DNA of 34,509 nucleotides from Flavobacteriaceae bacterium. Lineage in GTDB: Bacteria; Bacteroidota; Bacteroidia; Flavobacteriales; Flavobacteriaceae. Shown here in pieces: positions 9,261 to 15,917 of this stretch. The notes under the pieces are model-generated. The model saw only the letters and a list, made by a program, of their open reading frames with translations. It ran no database searches and was not told the DNA's origin. A program made the position numbers and the translations under genes. Each line of letters starts with the position of its first letter. Positions within the stretch are counted from its first letter, which is position 1. The stretch spans positions 2,384,501-2,419,009 of the forward strand of contig CP070778.1 of assembly GCA_020346245.1 (NCBI GenBank). Direction: 5' to 3'.

Positions 9261-9295
9261 AAAAAAAAGGTGCCGAAATTACTGTTTTCGGCACC
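9261..9295 (-). terminator. Intrinsic terminator between tig and clpP
   Basis: Bases 9269-9278 (GGTGCCGAAA) and 9286-9295 (TTTCGGCACC) form a perfect 10-base stem with a 7-base loop. On the - strand it is followed by a run of eight T (complement of A at 9261-9268). It is therefore a classical terminator reading in the tig direction, 27 bases after the tig stop. It also lies immediately upstream of clpP. Confidence 0.85.
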
Positions 9296-9322
9296 GTAAA
9301 GATACTTAATTTATTTTTGAAT

Positions 9323-10645
9323 TTAACCGTAAACCTCTTTCACAAAATTGTCATAGGTAACTTCTTTCTTCTTCAAATTTGCCTTTTCTTTATAAAGGGT
9401 AAGTAACTTTTGACTCATCAATTGTTCGGATAGTCTTTTTACTTCGTCCTGGTTGCTAAGAACTCTGGTGGCAATAGTGTCCAGTTCTTCTTCCTGCGGA
9501 TTTAACTGGCCGTATTGCGCCATTTGAGACTTAATAAATCCTTTGGCAAATTCTTTCAATTCATCAAATTGAATTTCAATTCCGTTATCCTGAATGATTT
9601 TACCTTCAATTAATTGATAACGCAATCCTTTTTCAGACTTTTCATACTCATCATTGGCCTCCTCTTCAGTAAGCGACTTTTCTCCGGTAGTCTGAATCCA
9701 TTTTTTAAGAAATTCGGTGGGAAGATCAAATTTTATGGTTTCAATCAGTCGTTCGGTGATATCATTTAATAATTTCTGATCTGCCTGTTGCTCAAATTGT
9801 TTTTCTGAATCTTCTTTAATTCTATCTCTTAGGTCTTTTTCTGATTTGATCACATCCTTACCAAATAACTTGTCAAACAAGTCCTGATCTAAGTCTGCAG
9901 ATTCTCTCTCATTTATTTCCTCTATCGTAAAACTAACTTCTATATTTATTTTTTCTGCCTGGTCTCTTTGAATTCCCAAAGCTCCGGATAATAAATAGTC
10001 TTCTTCAAAAAGGCCTTTTGTCTTCAAAATAACGGTATCACCTGCTTTTTTTCCGATAAGACTGTTAATGGCTTTTTTACTTTTCAATTTAGACATTTCA
10101 AGATTTGACTTATTGTCTATTCCCTCTTCTTCATTACTGAAAGTACCGGTAAGTTCATCGTTCTTCCCTACTTCAGATTTGTTAATAAGTTTTCCGTATT
10201 GTTTTCTAATACGTTCCACCTGCTCATCTATCATCTTCTTATCGGCCACAATTTTATAGAGCGTAACCGGTTTTTTTGTCTTAAGGGATACTTCAAAATT
10301 AGGAGCGAGACCTAATTCAAATTCAAAAGAAAAATCTTCCGCCTCCCAATTAAAATTATCCTGCTGTTTTGGAAGTGGATTTCCAAGAACATCCAATTTT
10401 TCTTCGGTAAGATATTTGTTAAGGTTATCCTGCAAAAGTTTGTTTACTTCGTCTACCAGGACGGCTTTGCCATATTGTTTCTTGATTAATCCCATTGGAA
10501 CCTGACCTTTTCTGAACCCTGGAATATTGGCCTGTTTTTTATAATCCTTAAGAATTTTATCTACCTTGTCACTATAGTCATCTTTGGTTATAGCTACCTT
10601 AACAATAGCATTTAACTCGTCTATCTGCTCTTTCTGAATATTCAT
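9323..10645 (-). CDS. tig: Trigger factor (ribosome-associated chaperone and peptidyl-prolyl isomerase)
   Basis: This 440-residue protein binds nascent chains at the ribosome exit tunnel. The N-terminal ribosome-binding domain carries the signature NIPGFRKGQVPMGLIKKQYG (GFRxGxVP loop, about residues 40-60). A central region of about residues 150-245 is in the position of the FKBP-type isomerase domain, but it lacks an easily recognised FKBP core, as is common in Bacteroidota. The C-terminal chaperone domain is long, helical and rich in Lys and Glu. The start ATG at 10645 has a good promoter 33 bases upstream. A terminator follows the stop. Confidence 0.95.
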   Translation of the reverse strand: MNIQKEQIDELNAIVKVAITKDDYSDKVDKILKDYKKQANIPGFRKGQVPMGLIKKQYGKAVLVDEVNKLLQDNLNKYLTEEKLDVLGNPLPKQQDNFNWEAEDFSFEFELGLAPNFEVSLKTKKPVTLYKIVADKKMIDEQVERIRKQYGKLINKSEVGKNDELTGTFSNEEEGIDNKSNLEMSKLKSKKAINSLIGKKAGDTVILKTKGLFEEDYLLSGALGIQRDQAEKINIEVSFTIEEINERESADLDQDLFDKLFGKDVIKSEKDLRDRIKEDSEKQFEQQADQKLLNDITERLIETIKFDLPTEFLKKWIQTTGEKSLTEEEANDEYEKSEKGLRYQLIEGKIIQDNGIEIQFDELKEFAKGFIKSQMAQYGQLNPQEEELDTIATRVLSNQDEVKRLSEQLMSQKLLTLYKEKANLKKKEVTYDNFVKEVYG

Positions 10646-10677
10646 TTATATCTCTATTTGCTTTCTAAAATGGGATG

Positions 10678-10708
10678 CAAAAATAGGATATTTTATAAAC
10701 CGGGACAA
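10678..10708 (-). promoter_or_regulatory. Bacteroidota-type promoter of tig
   Basis: On the - strand, TTG (complement of 10706-10708) is followed after 20 bases by TATTTTTG (complement of 10678-10685). This matches the TTG-N17-23-TAnnTTTG consensus described for Flavobacterium. It ends 33 bases before the tig ATG. Confidence 0.75.
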
Positions 10709-10748
10709 GTTTTTAAATGGCTGATTATCAATTCCTGAATCGGGATAT

Positions 10749-11090
10749 TTAATCCTCTTTTAAAAATGAGAAAAAGATAGATTCAAGGAAGGTCAACAGA
10801 AGACTAAACAATAGTGCCCACCAAATAGAATCAACTGTAAACCCGGATACAAACTTGTCTGCGAGGAGAATAATCAGGGCATTAATAATCAGTAGGAACA
10901 GGCCCAAAGTTAGTATGGTTATAGGTAAGGTAAGTATTATAAGAATAGGCTTTACGATAAAATTCAGAAGGCCTAATACAATGGCTACGATAATTGCCGT
11001 GGTATAGGAGTCTACTCCAACTCCGGGCAGAATCTTTGCAAGTAGTACAACTGCAAGGGCACTCAATAAAATTCGAACAATAAGTTTCAT
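10749..11090 (-). CDS. Small four-helix membrane protein, holin-like superfamily (phage holin family 4 / YvlD-like)
   Basis: The likely start is the ATG at 11090 (MKLIVRILLSALAVVLLAK), giving 113 residues; the frame can be extended to 11138, but the extra 16 residues are polar and not typical. The protein has four hydrophobic segments and matches the YvlD / 'phage holin family' pattern, with GLLNFIVKPILIILTLPITI-like elements of which NFIVKPILIILTLPIT is the hallmark. Despite the family name, there is no phage context. Function is unknown. It follows the esterase gene by 69 bases on the same strand and could be the last gene of the pdxJ transcript. Confidence 0.8.
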   Translation of the reverse strand: MKLIVRILLSALAVVLLAKILPGVGVDSYTTAIIVAIVLGLLNFIVKPILIILTLPITILTLGLFLLIINALIILLADKFVSGFTVDSIWWALLFSLLLTFLESIFFSFLKED

Positions 11091-11159
11091 TTGTTTGGTC
11101 TTTAGGTTTATTAAAAAGGCATCAATATTTATTGACACCTTTAAAAGTAGTTATATTTT

Positions 11160-11930
11160 TTATTTATTCAGAAAAACAATAGATTTTTCAATAAACTGTT
11201 GCGGGTTTTCTGCATGTAACCAATGACCTGCGTCATCTATGGTATCCAGATTGGCATTGGGAAAATGTTGTTTAATCTCGGACATGTCTTCAGGTGTAAT
11301 GTACTCTGACCTGCTGCCTCTCAAAAATAAGATGGGGCCGGTAAAATGTTCAGTATGGCCAAGAGATTCCCCTATTTCTTCCATTTTTTCTGCCAGGACG
11401 TCAAGGTTAAAACGAAATGCCAATTTTCCTTTTTCTATCCGATGGAGGTTTTTTAACAAAAACTGTCTAATGCCCCAGTCATGTAGGTATTCCGCCAGTA
11501 GAAAATCGGCCTGACTTCGAGAAGTAATTTCTTCCATGGGTAAGGTTTTTAAGGCATCTATGATATACTGATGATGAGGCGGGTAGAATTTTGGAGCAAT
11601 ATCGGCAACTATTAATTTATCCACGTAATTCGGATACTTACAAGCAAAGGTCATTGCGGTTTTTCCGCCCATGGAATGACCAAGGATGCAAGCACTTGAA
11701 AATTTATGAAAATCTAAATAGTACTTTAAATCATCAGCAAGAATTGTATAATTGAACTCCTCAGACCAGAAGCTCCTGCCATGATTTCGCTGATCTAAAA
11801 GATGAACTTCATAACCATGTTTGGCATATTGGGTACCCAACGTTTTCCAATTATCCGACATTCCCAAAAAGCCGTGTAATATTATCAGGGGTTTGCCCCG
11901 GCCTATAATATTTGAATGAAGTAAAGTCAT
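11160..11930 (-). CDS. Alpha/beta-hydrolase, YbfF-like esterase
   Basis: This 256-residue protein has a complete alpha/beta-hydrolase set: the oxyanion HG at 19-20 (LIILHGFLG), the nucleophile elbow GHSMGG at 84-89 with Ser86, an acid region near LFLRGSRSEYI, and the catalytic His236 in DAGHWLHAE. This architecture matches the bacterial YbfF-type acyl-CoA/ester hydrolases. The natural substrate cannot be read. Its ATG overlaps the stop of pdxJ by one base (TAATG), so the two are translationally coupled. Confidence 0.9.
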   Translation of the reverse strand: MTLLHSNIIGRGKPLIILHGFLGMSDNWKTLGTQYAKHGYEVHLLDQRNHGRSFWSEEFNYTILADDLKYYLDFHKFSSACILGHSMGGKTAMTFACKYPNYVDKLIVADIAPKFYPPHHQYIIDALKTLPMEEITSRSQADFLLAEYLHDWGIRQFLLKNLHRIEKGKLAFRFNLDVLAEKMEEIGESLGHTEHFTGPILFLRGSRSEYITPEDMSEIKQHFPNANLDTIDDAGHWLHAENPQQFIEKSIVFLNK

Positions 11931-12643
11931 TATTTCAATCGGTGTAAATACATGTTAATTACATTCTCCAGTCCCAGATAAAGTGATTCACAAATCAATG
12001 CATGCCCTATGGAGACTTCCAGCAGGTTTGAAATATTATCCTTGAAATACTTTATATTCTTGAGGCTTAAATCATGCCCTGCATTTATGCCCAAACCCAG
12101 TTCATGAGCGGTATTTGCTGCCTCAATAAAAGGTTGAATTCCATGCATGTTCCCCGATTCATAATCCCTGGCATATTGTTCTGTATAGAGCTCAATTCTG
12201 TCTGCACCGGTTTTAGCAGCCCCGATAACCATGCTTATTTCAGGGTTTACAAATATAGAAGTTCGAATATTTTTTTCTTTAAATACCCCAATGACATCTT
12301 TAAGGAAGCTTTGGTGAGCTATTGTATTCCAGCCGGCATTGGAGGTAATAGCATCTGGGGAGTCTGGCACCAAAGTTACCTGAGTTGGTTGCACTTCTAA
12401 CACCAAATCAATGAACTTATCAATGGGATTCCCCTCGATATTCAATTCTGTGGTTACAACATCCCTTAGATTTTGGGCATCCTCATATTTAATATGCCGT
12501 TCATCCGGCCTGGGATGAATAGTGATTCCTTGTGCGCCAAAATCTTCTATATCAGCTACTACTTTTAAGAGGTCAGGGACATTCCCCCCGCGTGAGTTTC
12601 TTAGAGTGGCTATTTTGTTAACATTAACACTAAGCTTAGTCAT
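11930..12643 (-). CDS. pdxJ: Pyridoxine 5'-phosphate synthase
   Basis: The 237-residue product condenses 1-deoxyxylulose 5-phosphate with 3-amino-1-hydroxyacetone phosphate to make pyridoxine 5'-phosphate. The start is set by the conserved N-terminus TKLSVNVNKIATLRNSRGG; an upstream in-frame extension to 12838 is not like the family and would cross the divergent CBS gene. Visible landmarks are ITIHPRPDERHI (residues about 45-56), a GNP element, TLVPDSPDAITSNAGW and GINAGHDLSLKN near the C-terminus. Length is normal. It overlaps the esterase start by one base. No other B6 gene is in the window. Confidence 0.95.
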   Translation of the reverse strand: MTKLSVNVNKIATLRNSRGGNVPDLLKVVADIEDFGAQGITIHPRPDERHIKYEDAQNLRDVVTTELNIEGNPIDKFIDLVLEVQPTQVTLVPDSPDAITSNAGWNTIAHQSFLKDVIGVFKEKNIRTSIFVNPEISMVIGAAKTGADRIELYTEQYARDYESGNMHGIQPFIEAANTAHELGLGINAGHDLSLKNIKYFKDNISNLLEVSIGHALICESLYLGLENVINMYLHRLK

Positions 12644-12670
12644 TTTACGATATTTACAATTTCCAGGGCT

Positions 12671-12678
12671 CAAAAATA
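12671..12678 (-). promoter_or_regulatory. Likely -7 promoter element for pdxJ
   Basis: The - strand reads TATTTTTG here, a full match to TAnnTTTG, ending 27 bases before the pdxJ ATG at 12643. I see no clear TTG at the expected -33 distance. Its place supports the shorter pdxJ start. Confidence 0.5.
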
Positions 12679-12736
12679 CAAATAAGGCATACCTTTTGAT
12701 GTTTAAAATTAGTATTTTGCGTAAGATTTTAATGAC

Positions 12737-13393
12737 ATGCAGATTCAATCTCATATAATCAATACAATTCCGGTTTTCAATTTGGAAGGAACACTTAAGG
12801 AAGTTATTCACTTTTTTAAGCATACCACCTATTCGCATGTTGCTATCGCTGAAAATGATTTCTTTTTGGGAGTCTTATCGGAAAATGATCTTGAAACCTT
12901 TGAGAGTGAAAAGAAAATAGATGACTACAAATATAACCTTGAGTCCTTTTTTGCCTTAAAAAGCACCTCATGGCTGGATGTACTTGAAAAATTTGCCAGA
13001 AATGAGTGCAATTTATTGCCGGTTTTGGATGAAGAAAATAGGATATTAGGGTATTATGATCTTAATGATATTGTAGGGGTATTTATAGACACTCCTTTTT
13101 TTACAGAACCAGGTGGGATACTGATACTGGCAAAAAGTGCAAAGGACTATTCTTTTAGTGAAATAGCTCAGATTGTTGAAAGTAATAATACGAAACTATT
13201 TGGGGCATTTATTACGGATATTCGAAATGATATTATTCAAATAACAATAAAAATCAGTACCGGTAATTTTAGTGAAGTAGTCCATACTTTTAGACGATAC
13301 AATTACAATATCCTCTTTGGCAATAAGGATGATCAGTTTATTGAGAATTTAAAGGAAAGATCGGATTATCTTGATAAGTACCTTAATGTTTAA
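12737..13393 (+). CDS. CBS-domain protein
   Basis: This 218-residue protein has two CBS repeats in the first about 125 residues: one around TTYSHVAIAENDFFLGVLSENDLE and one around NECNLLPVLDEENRILGYYDLNDI, each with the typical strand-helix ending. The remaining about 90 residues (GGILILAKSAKDYSFSEIAQ and after) look like an ACT-like regulatory part. CBS pairs bind adenosyl ligands such as AMP, ATP or SAM. No enzyme domain is attached, so it is probably a ligand sensor or accessory protein. It stands 87 bases before nadK on the same strand and divergent from pdxJ. Confidence 0.85.
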   Translation: MQIQSHIINTIPVFNLEGTLKEVIHFFKHTTYSHVAIAENDFFLGVLSENDLETFESEKKIDDYKYNLESFFALKSTSWLDVLEKFARNECNLLPVLDEENRILGYYDLNDIVGVFIDTPFFTEPGGILILAKSAKDYSFSEIAQIVESNNTKLFGAFITDIRNDIIQITIKISTGNFSEVVHTFRRYNYNILFGNKDDQFIENLKERSDYLDKYLNV

Positions 13394-13480
13394 GTTTTAT
13401 GCGGGTAAGTGTTCTTAAAACGGTAATTTCACCCTCATTATCCTCCCTAAGTAAAGGCTGATTTCATAAACCTGTGTGCT

Positions 13481-14362
13481 ATGAAAATTGCAATATATGC
13501 TCAGAATTACCAGAGTGAAGCCATCAAATATGTTGTTGAATTATTGGATGAATGCAATAAGATTGATGTAGAAGTATATATTGAATCAGATTTTTACACC
13601 CAATTATCTGCTGCAAGGCAAATTGCAAATTATGCTACTTTCAATCGGGAAGTTGGATTGGATTCGTCCTTTGAAATGTTTGTAAGCTTTGGAGGAGATG
13701 GAACAATATTAAGAGCTATCACTTATGTCCGTGATCTGGGAATTCCTATAGTTGGAGTAAATACAGGCAGACTCGGGTTTTTATCTACCTTAAAAAAAGA
13801 AGAAGTCAGAAGAGTTGTTAGCGAATTTATTTCGGGGGCATATTCCATAGATGAACGCAGTTTGGTAGAAGTAAATGCAGATTTTGATATTCCTGAATTT
13901 AAGGATATGAACTATGCCCTAAATGAAGTGTCTGTAAGCAGAAAGGATACAACATCAATGATAACAGTGGAAACACATCTCAATGATGAATATTTAACCT
14001 CTTACTGGGCAGATGGTCTTATTGTTGCAACACCAACAGGGTCTACGGGTTATTCGCTGAGTTGTGGCGGCCCGGTAATTATGCCGGGAGTACAATCTCT
14101 GGTTATTACCCCGATTGCCCCCCATAATTTAAACGCAAGACCACTTGTTATCTCTGATGATACCATAATCCGACTAAAAGTTTCGGGACGAGAAGAAAAT
14201 CACCTTGTCTCTTTAGATTCGCGGATTGCTTCTATAGAAAATGGTAAAGAAATTACAATTAAAAAGGCCCCGTTTAAAATAAAAATGATTGCCTACACTT
14301 CCGAGAGCTTTCTGGAAACCATTAGAAACAAATTGCTTTGGGGGCAGGATAAGCGTAATTAG
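13481..14362 (+). CDS. nadK: NAD kinase
   Basis: This 293-residue protein phosphorylates NAD to NADP. The signature GGDGT is at 71-75 after FVSF, followed by GVNTGRLGFLS, an NEVSV element and DGLIVATPTGSTGYSLSCGGP, all hallmarks of the ATP-NAD kinase family. Length is normal. The start MKIAIYAQNYQ is a beta strand, as expected. It follows the CBS-domain gene, and this pairing suggests, but does not prove, a link between adenylate sensing and NADP supply. Confidence 0.96.
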   Translation: MKIAIYAQNYQSEAIKYVVELLDECNKIDVEVYIESDFYTQLSAARQIANYATFNREVGLDSSFEMFVSFGGDGTILRAITYVRDLGIPIVGVNTGRLGFLSTLKKEEVRRVVSEFISGAYSIDERSLVEVNADFDIPEFKDMNYALNEVSVSRKDTTSMITVETHLNDEYLTSYWADGLIVATPTGSTGYSLSCGGPVIMPGVQSLVITPIAPHNLNARPLVISDDTIIRLKVSGREENHLVSLDSRIASIENGKEITIKKAPFKIKMIAYTSESFLETIRNKLLWGQDKRN

Positions 14363-14453
14363 ATACTTCCTGAAAACAATAAATAACTGCAAATACTGTT
14401 TATCAAAAGTAAACAGAGGTATCAAGACAATAGGTGTAATATACCTTATTAAT

Positions 14454-14461
14454 TATATTTG
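14454..14461 (+). promoter_or_regulatory. Likely -7 promoter element before the DUF6089 gene
   Basis: TATATTTG matches TAnnTTTG exactly, 16 bases before the ATG at 14478. A -33 TTG at the expected distance is not clear. It would drive the uppS-bamA-ompH block and give a very short leader. Confidence 0.45.
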
Positions 14462-14477
14462 CAAACTTTTGAGTTTA

Positions 14478-15164
14478 ATGAGAGCTTTTATTATTGTTAT
14501 TCTTTTACTTGGCAGTGGCTTAATAAATGCCCAAACTAACGAAATTGGGATTTATGCAGGAGGTGTCAATAATATTGGAGATGTAGGAAGAATGAACTAT
14601 ATAGCTCCTTCAGGTCCGGCATTTGGCGGAATTTTTAAATGGAATAAGAGTAAACGTTATGCATGGCGAGCTAGTTTGATTTATGGAGAATTTACAGCAG
14701 ATGATACCAAATCGAGTATTTCTTCAAGAAGGCAAAGGGCTTACATTATGGATAATTCCATTCTGGAGGCATCTGCAGGGCTGGAATTTAATTTTGTTGA
14801 ATATAATTTGCATAAATTAGGACCCGCATTTACACCATATTTATATACTGGTATTACGTATTTCAGATATGAGTATAAATATTTTGATGCCGGGCAGGTG
14901 CAGGATTTGGATCAAAAAGATGGTTCTTTTGCTATTCCGATGACCATTGGCGCAAAAGCAAGGTTAACGCAGTTTTTGATTATCGGGGCGGAAATAGGAG
15001 CTCGATTAACTTTTACTGACAATTTGGATGGGAGTAATCCAGAAGGATCTAATTTTGAACAATTTAGATTCGGAAATATTTTTAGTGATGATTGGTACGT
15101 TTTCTCAGGAATTACACTAACTTATACCTTTGGTAGAAAACCATGTTCCGATTGTTTTGAGTAA
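14478..15164 (+). CDS. DUF6089 family protein, outer-membrane beta-barrel-like
   Basis: The likely start is the ATG at 14478, where a good signal peptide (MRAFIIVILLLGSGLINAQ) begins; the longer frame from 14289 overlaps nadK. The mature protein of about 209 residues begins TNEIGIYAGGVNNIGDVG, the DUF6089 hallmark, and continues with alternating aromatic/polar strands such as LGPAFTPYLYTGITYF and GAKARLTQFLIIGAEIGAR, consistent with a small beta-barrel. It ends with ...CSDCFE. The gene is 5 bases before uppS. It likely sits in the outer membrane and may serve envelope biogenesis; no function is established. Confidence 0.82.
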   Translation: MRAFIIVILLLGSGLINAQTNEIGIYAGGVNNIGDVGRMNYIAPSGPAFGGIFKWNKSKRYAWRASLIYGEFTADDTKSSISSRRQRAYIMDNSILEASAGLEFNFVEYNLHKLGPAFTPYLYTGITYFRYEYKYFDAGQVQDLDQKDGSFAIPMTIGAKARLTQFLIIGAEIGARLTFTDNLDGSNPEGSNFEQFRFGNIFSDDWYVFSGITLTYTFGRKPCSDCFE

Positions 15165-15169
15165 CACTT

Positions 15170-15913
15170 ATGATGAATACTATAGATGATTTAAAAAACG
15201 GAAAACTTCCGAAGCATTTGGCTATTATAATGGATGGCAATGGCAGATGGGCTAAGCAAAAAGGGAGACTGCGTGTTTTTGGTCATGAGCATGGTGTAAA
15301 AGCAGTGCGGGATGTAGCTGTAAATTGTTCTAAACTTGGTATAAAATATCTTACCCTTTATGCCTTTTCTACAGAAAACTGGAAACGACCTAAAATAGAA
15401 GTGGATACCTTAATGAAATTACTGGTATCTTCTTTAAAAAAAGAACTTCACACGCTTAATGAGAATAATATAAAGTTAAATGCCATCGGTAATATTGAAT
15501 CTCTTCCGCCAAGGGCTCTCGAAGAACTAAAAGAAGTAATGGCCCGGACAAGCAGTAATAAAACAATGACGCTGACCCTGGCATTAAGTTATGGTTCGAG
15601 AGAAGAGATTAAAAATGCAATTCAAAGCATTAGCACCAAAGTTAAAAATAATATAATTTCTCCCGAAAATATTGATGAAACCATTATTAATAACCATCTT
15701 TACACGCGAAATTTACCAGACGTAGACTTGCTAATCCGCACCAGTGGTGAACACAGGATTAGCAATTTTTTACTTTGGCAGATAGCGTATGCTGAATTAT
15801 ATTTTATTGATGTATTTTGGCCCGATTTTAAAGAGCATCATCTGTTAGAGGCTTTAAAGAATTATCAGCACAGAGAACGAAGATTTGGAAAAACTAGCGA
15901 ACAACTCAACTAG
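15170..15913 (+). CDS. uppS: Isoprenyl transferase (undecaprenyl diphosphate synthase)
   Basis: This 247-residue protein makes the C55 lipid carrier used for peptidoglycan and surface polysaccharide. Motifs in order: HLAIIMDGNGRWAKQKG with the catalytic Asp (about residue 23), a GH element (VFGHEHGVKAV), YAFSTENWKRP, and DLLIRTSGEHRISNFLLWQ with FIDVFWPDF at the end. These are all family signatures. Length is normal. The first codon is ATGATG; either Met could be used. The stop is 4 bases before the bamA start, so lipid-carrier synthesis is coupled to the outer-membrane assembly genes. Confidence 0.96.
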   Translation: MMNTIDDLKNGKLPKHLAIIMDGNGRWAKQKGRLRVFGHEHGVKAVRDVAVNCSKLGIKYLTLYAFSTENWKRPKIEVDTLMKLLVSSLKKELHTLNENNIKLNAIGNIESLPPRALEELKEVMARTSSNKTMTLTLALSYGSREEIKNAIQSISTKVKNNIISPENIDETIINNHLYTRNLPDVDLLIRTSGEHRISNFLLWQIAYAELYFIDVFWPDFKEHHLLEALKNYQHRERRFGKTSEQLN

Positions 15914-15917
15914 CGAT

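Noticed and set aside
10749..11090. Holin-family protein as a sign of a prophage
   Set aside because: This four-helix family is widespread in chromosomes, and no phage structural, lysis or integrase gene is near.
11239..11514. Frame on the + strand inside the esterase gene
   Set aside because: It lies wholly within a well-supported gene and has no recognisable domain.
12644..12838. Longer pdxJ frame starting at 12838
   Set aside because: The extra 65 residues are unlike any PdxJ, cross the start of the divergent CBS gene, and include the likely -7 promoter box at 12671-12678.
14289..14477. Longer DUF6089 frame starting inside nadK
   Set aside because: The signal peptide at 14478 and the promoter box just before it make the shorter start far more likely.
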